In this document: positions 50,136 through 60,179 of the stretch, piece by piece
How the letters are laid out: each line of letters begins with the position of its first letter
Position numbering within the stretch: the first letter of the stretch is position 1
Origin: WVZH01 sp034430895
Lineage (GTDB): Bacteria; Chloroflexota; Anaerolineae; Anaerolineales; E44-bin32
Direction: 5' to 3'
Assembly: GCA_034430895.1 (NCBI GenBank)
Contig: DAOUDW010000109.1
Location: 124,001 to 188,000, forward strand
DNA: 64,000 nucleotides
Position numbers and translations under genes: made by a program
The notes under the pieces: generated by a model
What the model saw: only the letters and a program-made list of their open reading frames with translations
What the model was told of the DNA's origin: nothing
The model's database searches: none

Positions 50136-51706
50136 GACACCACGCCTCCTCTTTCCTTCATCTCGCGGATCGTCAGCAAAGCTCCCACCTGTCCCGACAA
50201 GAAACTGCTGCTGTAGCCGTGGCAGCGAAAAGCAGAACCACCGCTGAACTGCAAACCTCCAATATGTTGATCTTCCGTCAACATCATCATGCGCGGCAGG
50301 AGTGAGTCCCACGGTTCCGGTTCATAGCCGTAGATACCGCCATCGTATGTACCCGTGTATCGAGCGAAGGTCTGCGGAGTGGCCACTTCGAACTCCTCGA
50401 TGTGATCTCGCAGCGAGGCGCCTGTGGCCGCTTCGAGATCGGTGATCAAATCCTGGGCGATCTTGTTCTTCAAAGCGACGTAATCTTGCGGCCTGACGTC
50501 ATGCCAGGCTTCCGGCCGGTAGAGCGTGGTGAGAAAGACAATCGATGTGCCTGGCGGAGAGCAATCCGGGATGGCGTTGTTCAAACAGACCACGGCCTGC
50601 ACTTCTGGAGTATCCGGTGTTTTAAAGGATTCATAATTGGCTGCGGTGTCCATGTTGCGGTAGATCATGTAGCTGTATTCATGCAGCCCAATTTTCTCCG
50701 GCGGGGCATCCAATCCCAAATAAACCACGAAGCCGCTGAGGCCATGCAAACGTGCATTGCATTCCTGCAAGGCAATCGCAGGTACCTCGGACTTCGCTTG
50801 AATCATGTCATTGTAGACCAATGTTGGGGAGGCATTAGATACCACATATTCGGTCTTAATGCGATCCCCGTTGGAAGTCACTACGCCAACGACTTTGCCA
50901 TCTTCAACCAGTATCTCCTCAGCACGCGTGTTGTACTGAATCTCACCCCCCAATTCCCGGATTCGGGCATCGAAAGCTAACGCAATTTCATGGGAACGCT
51001 GCCGGGGAATCCAGGCTCCAAACTTGATGAATTTAATCAGCATGCCGCCATAGATGGTGAAGTTTGTCCGGCTGGTAGGTGTCCCGATGTAGGACCATTG
51101 GGCATGCAGGATTTTTCGAGCCTTCTCCGGGATGTTGAGCGCCTCGGCCACCTGATCAGCGGTATACGGCGCTGTCTTGAGGAAATTGGTATGCTGGGTG
51201 AGCAGAAGCTTCCGATCGGGGTTGCCTCGAGACTTACCCACGTAAGCGAGACCTTCCAGCACATCCTCGCAAAGCGCAAGATACTTGGTCACGGAATCCT
51301 TGCTGCCTGGAACGGCTTCTTCGAGCGCATCGACGAAGGCATCCACGCCATAGGGCATGGTGATGTCCAGCGCTTCGTCCGGATCAGTGAGGATCAAACG
51401 AAACGCCTCGGGCACCTCAACCCAATCCAGGTAGATACCGAGTTCGTTCTCGAAAAACTCGCGCACGCTGCCGCTGTTCGTGGAGGATCCGATGTCGGCG
51501 AATTGGTGCAGGGAGACCTCGAATTCGAACCTGCCGCGCCGGAAACTGGAGGCAAATCCGCCCGGGATGTTGTGCTGTTCGAGCAGCAGGATGTGTTTGC
51601 CCGCCACCGCCAGGCGCGCCGCCGCGGCCAATCCGCCGTTCCCCGCGCCGACGACGACGCAGTCATATGCCTTCTGGATCTGTTGTTGCTGGGTTCCATT
51701 TGCCAT
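50132..51706 (-). CDS. CrtI/RetSat-like FAD-dependent oxidoreductase
   Basis: A 524-aa protein (ATG at 51706 after AAGGAGAG). The N-terminal dinucleotide-binding motif is 'VVVGAGNGGLAAAARLA' with 'LLEQHNIPGG', the phytoene desaturase/retinol saturase pattern. 'GRFEFEVSLHQ' follows, and the C-terminal end 'GGLQFSGGSAFRCHGYSSSFLSGQVGA' is the FAD-binding close. Substrates could be carotenoids, retinoids or another polyene. It is translationally coupled to the ferredoxin-type reductase. The upstream CruF-like gene hints at carotenoids; RetSat reduces retinol, which makes the distant heliorhodopsin of interest. Confidence 0.88.
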   Translation of the reverse strand: MANGTQQQQIQKAYDCVVVGAGNGGLAAAARLAVAGKHILLLEQHNIPGGFASSFRRGRFEFEVSLHQFADIGSSTNSGSVREFFENELGIYLDWVEVPEAFRLILTDPDEALDITMPYGVDAFVDALEEAVPGSKDSVTKYLALCEDVLEGLAYVGKSRGNPDRKLLLTQHTNFLKTAPYTADQVAEALNIPEKARKILHAQWSYIGTPTSRTNFTIYGGMLIKFIKFGAWIPRQRSHEIALAFDARIRELGGEIQYNTRAEEILVEDGKVVGVVTSNGDRIKTEYVVSNASPTLVYNDMIQAKSEVPAIALQECNARLHGLSGFVVYLGLDAPPEKIGLHEYSYMIYRNMDTAANYESFKTPDTPEVQAVVCLNNAIPDCSPPGTSIVFLTTLYRPEAWHDVRPQDYVALKNKIAQDLITDLEAATGASLRDHIEEFEVATPQTFARYTGTYDGGIYGYEPEPWDSLLPRMMMLTEDQHIGGLQFSGGSAFRCHGYSSSFLSGQVGALLTIREMKERGGVVS

Positions 51707-51756
51707 AGAGTCTCTCCTTCGATCAAGGTTGTTATAAGTATGATTCACAAGCTCTT

Positions 51757-52559
51757 TTACCAAGCGTCGGTCCAATAAATCCCGTCAAATAACTTAATTC
51801 CTCCGGGTTCAACATCTTCGGGATAGATTAAAAAACCAGCAATGTCGCCAATGCCAAACTTCTTAATAATTACACGATCCTGGCACACACGAACCCAGGC
51901 TGGATATACGCGCCCGATCGACGGGGGTACTTTTTTAAGTTGCACGCAGGATGAATTTATCGCTTCAGGATCTTCATCTTGAGCTGATTGATAGATTTGT
52001 ATGAGCTCCCTACCCTCTTGAATTACTTTATCGGGGCCAGCGATGACAAGTGTCATTATCGATCCTGCAGCAGAAGAGAATATTCCAGGAATAAAATTCA
52101 CCAGGGTAAAAAAATCCACACAATTGTGAACCAAAGTACATTTTGTCGATTAAGAAGCTTCCGAATTGTAGCGACCAAGCAAATACCCGAAAATGCAACC
52201 CCAAAGAGAAAGAAGAAAAATCCAATGCAGAAAGAATCTGTGAAAACAGGATGGACACCAGTCAAAAATGAAGTTATATGCCTTCCAATTACGAATAACG
52301 CCAAATACGTAATGGGTTTGTTGTTATTTATTGTTCGTCGAATAATATTCGTTTTAACAATTGATCTGAATCTATCCACAACTGGAATTTCCTCTGTGCA
52401 AATCAGCCGAGATCGAATACGGTCATTCTGTCCGTCAATCGACAGATACATCGGCAGGATGTAAATGAAACAGACTGCCTCTCTCAGGATATAACACTCA
52501 GAATCCCAAATTGCTTCGCGCAAGGGACTTAAAGTGAATCCATCATGTATCTCAAACAT
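51757..52559 (-). pseudogene. Membrane protein split by a frameshift at an A7/T7 run
   Basis: Two overlapping minus-strand frames (52098-52559 and 51757-52134) look like two halves of one gene. The first ends in 'VLWFTIVWIF' then stop, and the second continues the same helix as 'FFTLVNFIPGIF'. The junction is a run of seven A on the plus strand (52108-52114). One extra base joins them into a protein of about 267 aa with three membrane helices and a soluble tail. It may be an assembly error, a phase-variable tract or real decay. The region is AT-richer than its surroundings. The family is unknown. Confidence 0.6.
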
Positions 52560-52569
52560 GATGGATTCA
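52535..52569 (-). other. 14-bp hairpin at the 5' end of the frameshifted gene
   Basis: TGAATCCATCATGT (52535-52548) pairs with ACATGATGGATTCA (52556-52569), with a 7-nt loop. It covers the annotated ATG (52557-52559), so that ATG is a doubtful start. A later start, such as TTG near 'REAIWDSE', is more likely. On the minus strand the stem is followed by CTTTAAG, a weak terminator pattern. Confidence 0.55.
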
Positions 52570-52698
52570 TTATGTGGAACTTATATTGAATTTCCGGGAC
52601 CGACAGCCCTTACGGCCTTGATCGATTGAAGTAAATCGTTTTGGCTAATAAGCCAGAAAGGCAATGTATGGTCGGTATAGAGTTCAAGCGACCCCGCT

Positions 52699-54120
52699 TT
52701 ACGATGCCGATAGGTGATTCCCACTCGTGACCCGCGCGTACAAGGACAGGCCAAACAGATACACGATCAGGCCAACCATGACGAGATTATCAAAGGCATT
52801 GACGTTCGCAGGTAACGACAGGAATCCCGAGAGTGGGTATACGATGGCAAAAAAAGCCACCAGAATGTAGATCAACGCCCGAAGCAGCTTGGATGTCAGG
52901 CGTCGGAAGAGAAGATAGGTCATAGCCCCGGTCAACATAATTCCCAGGATGAGCGCCCCCCAAAAGCCGAAGAAGAAGTCGCTCACGGAAGCCATGATGA
53001 GGAACTGCACGCAGTAGGCAGCAGATAATAAAGCAAGGTCGATGAACTGAACCGGCCGTCCGAGAATCAGCAGGGTCAACGCCAGCATCGTTGCCAGCAG
53101 AGTTATGGCATAGGGACTGTTAACCAAAACACGCAGTACCTTCGCACCAGGCTGTTCGGGCTGTGGGAAGGAGACACCCATGCCGGCCTTCGTGATGGCA
53201 TCATCCAATTCCCAGGTTAGGATGGACCCTTCTCCGTCTGCAGTAGCCTGGATATTGGTAGGCGTTAGGCATCGGTCGGGATAGTTCAGTAAATCCACCG
53301 GCAGACGGTCGATCGTCAGCGTGAGGGCAAAGTCCTGAATATTCCGCTGAGTGGGGATTTGATAGTAGAACGTGTCCATGCCCCGTGAGGTGTAGCTCAC
53401 CACGATGGTGAACTCCTCACCAGGCTTCATGTAATCTGTCCAACTGACCCTGTCCTTTATATAAATTTCCAGATCCGAGCCAATGTCCTCCCCATTCACA
53501 GTGATCTGGAAGTCCTCGTGCATCGTCTGGTCGGGGGAAAGCGGAAACGAGAAATTGGCTTCTGTTTCGAATTCTGAATTGTTGATCACGCGATACTCGT
53601 ACGTGGCGTCGATGATATAACCACTGTAAAGGGCATACCCCTTTTCACGTTCACTTGCGGTTAAGTTGATGTCACCGCGAAAACCGATGATGCTGTTTTG
53701 CGGCACCTCTTCACGCACCTCCACCGTCTTGTATACCGGCTCTTCGTCAGGATCTTCACCCAGAATTTCTTCCTGCACTGTGAATTCATGAATATGGACG
53801 ACATCGAGTTCACGCTGCACGTGCGGTCTTCCCCATATCGACTGCGCACTGTCGCGGCTAAGCTCGCTCAAGCTGCCATGAGTCGAATAAAAGGTCACGA
53901 CGTTGTTATTGAGAATCGCACGGAAAGCCCAGAGCAATCCCAGAAAGAGCAGCACCGCAAGTAAAGCGCCGACGAATGTACGCAATAAAGGCCAGAACTT
54001 TTCGGGGATATCTTTGGATCGCCGGAACGCAGAGCCAAAGATCACGATCGCCGTAATCGTCATCAACAGGCTAATAGTAGGCTCGACAGTCACCCAATCG
54101 ATCAAGCGGTTTAACATCAT
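52699..54120 (-). CDS. CreD-like membrane protein
   Basis: A 473-aa protein. Two N-terminal membrane helices, a long extracytoplasmic beta-rich region (about 80-330) and five to six C-terminal helices. The topology resembles CreD, whose role is in envelope stress, but I see no diagnostic CreD motif. 'SFPLSPDQTMHEDFQITVNG' is the strongest conserved-looking stretch. GGAGG precedes the start. Low certainty on the family. Confidence 0.5.
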   Translation of the reverse strand: MMLNRLIDWVTVEPTISLLMTITAIVIFGSAFRRSKDIPEKFWPLLRTFVGALLAVLLFLGLLWAFRAILNNNVVTFYSTHGSLSELSRDSAQSIWGRPHVQRELDVVHIHEFTVQEEILGEDPDEEPVYKTVEVREEVPQNSIIGFRGDINLTASEREKGYALYSGYIIDATYEYRVINNSEFETEANFSFPLSPDQTMHEDFQITVNGEDIGSDLEIYIKDRVSWTDYMKPGEEFTIVVSYTSRGMDTFYYQIPTQRNIQDFALTLTIDRLPVDLLNYPDRCLTPTNIQATADGEGSILTWELDDAITKAGMGVSFPQPEQPGAKVLRVLVNSPYAITLLATMLALTLLILGRPVQFIDLALLSAAYCVQFLIMASVSDFFFGFWGALILGIMLTGAMTYLLFRRLTSKLLRALIYILVAFFAIVYPLSGFLSLPANVNAFDNLVMVGLIVYLFGLSLYARVTSGNHLSAS

Positions 54121-54251
54121 CTACCTCCGTGGAACGAAAAGGATGTGAGAATGTATATCACATCCGGAACACGATATTTTTGACGGTTTGTATGCACAAT
54201 TACTACGGTTTTCGTACGGAACAAAACTGCTGCCTTATAAACCCCCGATTC

Positions 54252-54941
54252 TCAGTATACGAAAGGAATCAACCGTCGTGTACGCTGGCAGTACCTTTTC
54301 CATTCCTCGCCAAACGATTCCGCCATCAAAGTTTCCTCGTCTCGAATGCGCAGCAGAAAAAATCCAATCGAAACCGCACTGACAATGAGACCGATCCACG
54401 ATCGGAATGTGAGCGACAAACCAAAAGCAATCAAGATTGCACCGGCATAACGCGGGTGACGGATATAGCGGAAAGGTCCATCGGTAATGAGACGATGACC
54501 TTCCTGCAGCGTCACCTCCGCACTGTAAAGCCGTCCCAGTGCGAGACCTGACCAATACACCAGGCTGATCCCCAAACCAAACAGAACGACGCCGAACCAG
54601 CGCGTTAGCTGGTTGTCCGCCAGTGTCCCTACCCCATGACGGTCTGCACAAGGCAATAGAATCAATCCGGCGAACAATGAGAAGGTGACCACATAACGAA
54701 GGACGCTCTGGCGCGAAACCAGCTTATCCCCACGGCCCGTACTCCCACGAATACCTTCGGGTGCATCCACAGCCTGGCAGCCGACTCCGATTCCAACGAT
54801 AAGTATGATCAGTGCATATCCCAGCCTCGGGCTGACTGAGAAATAACTATCCAATTCCGTTAACCCCCAGCCCAACAGGATGGTCCCCAGGTAAATCAAT
54901 ATGGTTGAAATAAAGAAGCCAATACCCCGCAGAATACGCAT
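54252..54941 (-). CDS. ICMT-like membrane methyltransferase
   Basis: A 229-aa protein with five membrane helices. Signature: 'GPFRYIRHPRYAGAIL' and 'DEETLMAESFGEEWKRYCQRTRRLIPFVY' in abbreviated form (EE-x-L-x-x-x-F-G-x-x-W-x-x-Y...R-L-I-P). Fits the isoprenylcysteine carboxyl methyltransferase superfamily. Third of four in this window. The substrate is unknown. AAGGCGAATAGA lies ahead of the ATG. Confidence 0.9.
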   Translation of the reverse strand: MRILRGIGFFISTILIYLGTILLGWGLTELDSYFSVSPRLGYALIILIVGIGVGCQAVDAPEGIRGSTGRGDKLVSRQSVLRYVVTFSLFAGLILLPCADRHGVGTLADNQLTRWFGVVLFGLGISLVYWSGLALGRLYSAEVTLQEGHRLITDGPFRYIRHPRYAGAILIAFGLSLTFRSWIGLIVSAVSIGFFLLRIRDEETLMAESFGEEWKRYCQRTRRLIPFVY

Positions 54942-55061
54942 TCTATTCGCCTTAAGGAAAATCTTGCCGATTAATCATCGATATCGAAGCTGTACAATGC
55001 ATGACCTTCGCACATAGAAAGCCAGCAAAGAGATCAACGAAATGCTGCTTCACCGTCTCCT

Positions 55062-56705
55062 TCAAGGGCATGCGGCGACCGCAATATCAAAGTCTATGAA
55101 CTGCACTTCGCCTTCATATTCAAGGAGCCTGTAACTTTCGTCGGGCAGCAAAGCCAACTCTTCCTGGAAATATTCATTCAAAAGCATACGGAACGAATTT
55201 ATCGGGCTGACAGTAGGGTAAAAAAATTCCTGATTATCAACATCCGGGAAATAATAGGCGTTCAAAATCGGCAGATGAAGCCGGCAGCGCATCTCGGGCG
55301 ATGGCTCCTTCTCCATGTAGACCTTACTTCCATGATCTGCCTGCAAAATGATAATCGGTTCTACAGGACTCGTTTGCAGTATCTCATCGATTACATCCAT
55401 AAGCAGTTGATTTATATAATGCACCTGATCCCTGTAATATTTCTTGTTATCTGGATTTCCTGGCTTGGCATCCAGGAGCGAGAATGGATCCTGATGGTCA
55501 ATCCGCTCCCCATTAGGACCAAATACATAGGGTGTATGCGGGGAGATGATGTGTGCGAAGACGAAAGTCGGTCGATCATCTTGTGTGTAGTCGGGGAGAT
55601 GCTCAAAGGCATAGAGGATTCTCTCGCGATGGAGATCAAATAACCAATCGAGCATGTGCGCACTTTTGGGAAATACCTTCATCAACAGACGCCCCAAACT
55701 GGAGTCCAGAAGCATCGTTTCGAAGCCCACCCGCCAGGATGAACCCCGATCCTCACTGGGGGATTGCAGGAAAATATCAGCATCCTCTAACACGGTAGCA
55801 GGATGCCCGCTCTCAAAGGCGATGATCGTGTAACCGTGAGCATGAAAATACTCCTGGAGAACGTTCGTATTGATCAGTCTGGCGGCAAAACACTTGACTG
55901 TTTCCACATCAATACCACTCTGCGCTCCAAGGGTTTCGGGAAGTCCGCTGAGGTAAGACATGTTAAACGCTGATGAGAGCGACAACTCGGTATCGTCATA
56001 GTTCGAGTGGCTATCGTGGGCAACGTAGAAACCGCGGCTCTCCAGGAATTGAATGAATTCTGTGTTGTCATAGTCATACAGATCTTTCAACACGTCAGCA
56101 CGACCATAGGCGTCCAGCACGATATAGTAAATATCTCTCTGCAGCGCTTCCTCAATCGAAGCCGATCCAAGATCCAACTTCGCCTCCAGTTCCTGCTGAA
56201 ATTCGAGAAAATGCTCCTGTGCTGCATCGGCATAATGCCTGGATTGCAGCTGCCTTTGTAACGGGAAAAGGTTCACGATGATGGCCACGAGGAAGAAATA
56301 ACGCGTGAATTCCTGCATCTGATGAAGTCTTTTCAATACATAATAGATCCACAGAACAACCACGAAGAAACCCGGTATGAAGAAAACCCACTCTCCGATC
56401 TCGTCGAAAGTCTTTCCAAGATACCTTTCAATCAGATTGATGAGATGCCCGTATGAGAAGAAAAGAATGATCACACCGGAGACGAGTAACGCAGCTCGCT
56501 GGCCATCGGCAAACTTATTGCCGAGGAATAGGAGCAAGAGGATAACAAAGATACCAATGGCCATGCTGCGGAACATGGCCTGTATGGGGATGATCTGATT
56601 TTCTGTACGCAGAAACATGACCGAGTAAAAGAAAAATAGCAGCGGATGCAGGATCCACAATTTATTATCAAACCAGGCAACAACACTCCTTACTGATTTC
56701 TTCAT
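55062..56705 (-). CDS. Membrane sulfatase-like protein
   Basis: A 547-aa protein with an N-terminal block of about five membrane helices (residues 1-160) and a sulfatase-fold domain. 'DIYYIVLDAYGR' gives the first metal Asp, 'SNYDDTELSLSSAFNM' contains the nucleophile-type Thr, and 'ILQADHGSK' supplies the second metal site. The layout is that of LTA synthase or phosphoethanolamine transferase-like enzymes that modify the cell envelope. The donor and acceptor are unknown. Start at the ATG (56705), with AGGG five bases ahead. Confidence 0.88.
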   Translation of the reverse strand: MKKSVRSVVAWFDNKLWILHPLLFFFYSVMFLRTENQIIPIQAMFRSMAIGIFVILLLLFLGNKFADGQRAALLVSGVIILFFSYGHLINLIERYLGKTFDEIGEWVFFIPGFFVVVLWIYYVLKRLHQMQEFTRYFFLVAIIVNLFPLQRQLQSRHYADAAQEHFLEFQQELEAKLDLGSASIEEALQRDIYYIVLDAYGRADVLKDLYDYDNTEFIQFLESRGFYVAHDSHSNYDDTELSLSSAFNMSYLSGLPETLGAQSGIDVETVKCFAARLINTNVLQEYFHAHGYTIIAFESGHPATVLEDADIFLQSPSEDRGSSWRVGFETMLLDSSLGRLLMKVFPKSAHMLDWLFDLHRERILYAFEHLPDYTQDDRPTFVFAHIISPHTPYVFGPNGERIDHQDPFSLLDAKPGNPDNKKYYRDQVHYINQLLMDVIDEILQTSPVEPIIILQADHGSKVYMEKEPSPEMRCRLHLPILNAYYFPDVDNQEFFYPTVSPINSFRMLLNEYFQEELALLPDESYRLLEYEGEVQFIDFDIAVAACP

Positions 56706-56849
56706 CGGCACCCTATCTCAGTCAGAAAATGAAATATGTCAGAGTTTTTTCCAGCTGATAACAATATACAACCAGTTCATCAGTTTGGATAATGGGATTA
56801 AGCTACCTTACCGATTCCCTTTCTGATGAAGGAACCAGTGTCGCTCATA

Positions 56850-57683
56850 CTAACGCATGTGAATGATGTTTGCCGTGATCCAACGGGCATGATCTGAGCA
56901 TAAATAGACAATCACCTCGGCGACATCCTCCGGTTCGACGATGTGGATCAGATTCGGATTCTGTTCGACGTGCTCGCGAACCTCATCCGTCACCCACCCC
57001 GTATCGGTGACGGGTGGATAAACGATGTTAGCAGTAACCCCGTATTGCGCCAGCTCGAAGGCCGCGGACATGGTGTAGTTCTCCAGGGCAGCTTTTGCGG
57101 CACCATAAGAGACTTCGTTTGGGAAACCTAGAGTGCTGCCAGATGTAAGTCCAACAATTCGCCCCCAGTCTGCTTCTCGTGCAATATGCCGTCGGGCAAA
57201 TTCGGCGATCAGCAGCGCGCCGCCGCGCGCATCGACGGAAAAGACCTGGTCGTGCGTTTCGGCGGTCACACCCACCTTCTTGATACCTGTGAGATGCTGC
57301 CCTTCCGCCTTGAACGTATCCGAGACCCAGCCGGTTGCATTGTTGATCAAAATGTCGACATACCCCAGTTTGCTTTCTGCGAATTCGAAGAGCTGCGCCG
57401 CGGCCTCCGCATGGCGAAGATCGATCTCCAGAGATTCTGCACGACCTCCCTGCGCATGGATATCGGCGAGTACTTCCTCCACTCCCTTGGCACGATTCGA
57501 ACGATAGGGCTCGGGGAAATCCTCCGGATCTTCGGTCCGCAAATAAGACACCAACACCGAAGCGCCGTATCCCGCAAGCGCCTTTGCAGTCGCCGCGCCG
57601 ATGCCGTGGTTGGCGCCCGTGATGAGTGCCACACGGCCGTTCAGGTCATAGGGAAGTCGTTTCGTAGACTCGTTCATCTGCAT
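56850..57683 (-). CDS. Short-chain dehydrogenase/reductase (SDR)
   Basis: A 277-aa SDR. The cofactor motif is 'GANHGIGAATAKAL' and the structural motif 'NNATGW'. The catalytic triad is Ser in 'LTSGST', then 'YGAAK' (Tyr-x-x-x-Lys). The insert 'TEDPEDFPEPYRSNRAKG' after beta-2 is long for the family. The end 'EVIVYLCSDHARWITANIIHMR' is complete. The substrate is unknown. It lies 38 bp downstream of the long repeat lipoprotein gene. Confidence 0.9.
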   Translation of the reverse strand: MQMNESTKRLPYDLNGRVALITGANHGIGAATAKALAGYGASVLVSYLRTEDPEDFPEPYRSNRAKGVEEVLADIHAQGGRAESLEIDLRHAEAAAQLFEFAESKLGYVDILINNATGWVSDTFKAEGQHLTGIKKVGVTAETHDQVFSVDARGGALLIAEFARRHIAREADWGRIVGLTSGSTLGFPNEVSYGAAKAALENYTMSAAFELAQYGVTANIVYPPVTDTGWVTDEVREHVEQNPNLIHIVEPEDVAEVIVYLCSDHARWITANIIHMR

Positions 57684-57722
57684 TCTCGTTCTTTCCTCGC
57701 CACGAGATCAATCCCACCAGGA

Positions 57723-60053
57723 TCATTCGGCCATACACGCCCATGCCAGCCACGACCAATATGAATCGGGCGCGGCTTCGATCAACTGGCGATACGCGGA
57801 TATCGCCCCCTCTCCATCCCCTTCAAGCTCGAACGAATATCCAATCAGGTACTGTATTTGTCGAATCGCCACATCAGCGTTGATACCATCCTCCGGAATT
57901 TGAGCCAACGCTTGCTCCAGACCTGCTCGGATCGCAGCAGGATCACCGTCCGTTATCAATTCGTCCAAAGAGTCACGTAAGTAGTACTCCAGCGCCTCAT
58001 ATTCGCCATCCAATTTTATGTAATAGGGTGGCAATCCCATCGGAGGGTATAATTGTTCCAACCTAATTCCATCAATCAGCTCGTCAACCAAGTCCCGATC
58101 GACCTCCGATAGATCGTCGATGCCTACACTTACATCCAGGAGCAATTCGTCCGCTTCGAAATCATATACTGCCAGAAACATTACGGGGTCTTTTTGAGAT
58201 CCGAACCGATCACCGGACAATTGTCTTAAACTGATAAGGTCATCGATCCCATCTCCACTGACATCACGCAAGCAAAATTCAAATGTATCCAAGGTAGCCG
58301 TACGAAAATCCCCATCATTCAAAGCAGCCAAGTCAAACCCCTGCCAACCCGCCTCGGTTGCATCCCAATAGGCCCAAATCAAACCACCGCCATCCACAAC
58401 ACCGATCCACTCTAAATCCGGGTCGTCGTCCAAATCGACCGTTTCGGCGAACAAGACGGGGATGCCAACCTGCGCCAATCCGGCTTCCGGCGCCAGCGAA
58501 AGGGGAAATATCGTCTCGGAAAGCAGTTTCCGCGTGAGCGTCGTGGAAGGACAGAAGAGTTCACCCATTGGGATCGCCGACAGAGTCTCGTTGAACCGAC
58601 CGCCGATGTGATAGAGACGATCGCTGAACGAGAACGCGAGGCCATCCGTTTGCTGGTATTCTCGGTTGACACTGCGGCAAAACGCCAAGAAGTCACCTTC
58701 GGAAGATTCCCATAATTCCCACCAAAGGGACACGGCGGCGTTCTCGCCTCTATATTGCCATATGGGTGCGATCGTCCACTGCGCTTTGTGCCCCTCACCG
58801 TTCAACCACTGAACGGCCGCGAGTTTGATGTAGACCAATGCGTACCAGTCAGGATGCTCCTCCCAGTCTTCGGGTTCCAAACCCGCCGCGATGCGTTCCA
58901 GCGGTTGCCGATCGGGTATGGGCTGCGGCTCTTGGAAGAGCACCCCTGAGGCCAGGCATTCAGGTTCCTGCGACGGATATTGGCCTTCGATTCGAGTCGA
59001 CGTAACTTCAATCCCCTGCCATTCGAGCACATCGACTTGATAATCGCACATTTCCCAATTCAAGCTAGCCGTGCTATCCCACTCACCGATTCGTAACTCC
59101 GTGACGCCATCTCCATCAAGGTCATCGAAAGTGAACTCTTTGTAGTCATCTATCGTGATTTCTTGAAGCCAGGCTAACTCCGGATGGAAAGATAATCCTT
59201 GCAACGATTCATCATTCCAAACATAGATACGCATCTTCGTCGAGTTACCCCTCTCAAACAGCACCAAATCTGGCAATCCATCTCCATTCACGTCCCGACT
59301 GTAATCATAACTATCTACGTCATCTAAACCGGACCAATCGAAGAGATGTGGATCGTGAGGCATGAGAGCGTAATTCCCCTCTGCATCTTGGTCAATCGGC
59401 AGGCCATACTGTTTTTTAAGTCCAGGGATTTGCACATCCGCTAGCCATTCTGTTTCATCATCGTGATCCAGATCCAACAGAATGGCTTCATAATCAAATA
59501 CACTGACTGTACCGGGCGCCGACATATCCGGATTTTCCTGGTTGAGCGCGGCAAGAAACCCCGCCGTAAAAATACGCCTCTCATCCTGATTCCAGATGAA
59601 ATAGATCTCATCTTCTTCCGCCATTTGTTCGATAAGCGAAAGCGCGGGAGACAGCTCTGGATCACCATAAGGGTCAAGTTTGTAGCCCAGGATCTGATGA
59701 ATTTGATCCTCGTCATAATAGCCTTCATAGACGGCGTAGTCAGCTATAACCACGGATTCAACCTTCGATAATCCATAGAAGATCGCCAAGAGTGAATCAA
59801 CTCCAATGGGGACGAGCCGATACTTTGCACCAGGATCGTAGGCATCTGTGGTAGGCACCTGCCAGCCGGCTTGTGCGGTGTCTGCTCCACCGACCGTTGA
59901 TGTCTTCGGCGTAACGCTGGGGCGAATCGTTGGTGTCGCCGAGGGAGATGCGGGTTGTGTCGGCGATGGCGTTGATATAGAACAAGCCACCAACAGCCAC
60001 GTACACACAAATGTACACATCCACGAAATCTGATGCTTTCGTTGTTTACACAT
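57723..60053 (-). CDS. Long FG-GAP/VCBS-like lipoprotein
   Basis: A 776-aa lipoprotein (lipobox VAC, then Pro/Thr/Ser linker 'TPSPTQPASPSATPT'). It has many Asp-rich loops of the form D-x-D-x-D-G (DLDHDDE, DVNGDGLPD, DLDGDGVTE, DVSGDGIDD), as in FG-GAP/VCBS beta-propeller repeats that bind calcium. The C-terminal 100 residues are TPR-like helices ('GAISAYRQLIEAAPDSYWSW'). It is a surface-bound protein of unknown role. Confidence 0.8.
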   Translation of the reverse strand: MCKQRKHQISWMCTFVCTWLLVACSISTPSPTQPASPSATPTIRPSVTPKTSTVGGADTAQAGWQVPTTDAYDPGAKYRLVPIGVDSLLAIFYGLSKVESVVIADYAVYEGYYDEDQIHQILGYKLDPYGDPELSPALSLIEQMAEEDEIYFIWNQDERRIFTAGFLAALNQENPDMSAPGTVSVFDYEAILLDLDHDDETEWLADVQIPGLKKQYGLPIDQDAEGNYALMPHDPHLFDWSGLDDVDSYDYSRDVNGDGLPDLVLFERGNSTKMRIYVWNDESLQGLSFHPELAWLQEITIDDYKEFTFDDLDGDGVTELRIGEWDSTASLNWEMCDYQVDVLEWQGIEVTSTRIEGQYPSQEPECLASGVLFQEPQPIPDRQPLERIAAGLEPEDWEEHPDWYALVYIKLAAVQWLNGEGHKAQWTIAPIWQYRGENAAVSLWWELWESSEGDFLAFCRSVNREYQQTDGLAFSFSDRLYHIGGRFNETLSAIPMGELFCPSTTLTRKLLSETIFPLSLAPEAGLAQVGIPVLFAETVDLDDDPDLEWIGVVDGGGLIWAYWDATEAGWQGFDLAALNDGDFRTATLDTFEFCLRDVSGDGIDDLISLRQLSGDRFGSQKDPVMFLAVYDFEADELLLDVSVGIDDLSEVDRDLVDELIDGIRLEQLYPPMGLPPYYIKLDGEYEALEYYLRDSLDELITDGDPAAIRAGLEQALAQIPEDGINADVAIRQIQYLIGYSFELEGDGEGAISAYRQLIEAAPDSYWSWLAWACMAE

Positions 60054-60179
60054 GATCGAGGCCCCCGATTCATATACCACCACGATAATACGTTAAGTTA
60101 ACCAAAAAGGCTAAATGTGGCTTATAAAGCCGTGTTACCTGCAGAATCCCTGCTCTTTGGACAAATCGAGGATACTGCT

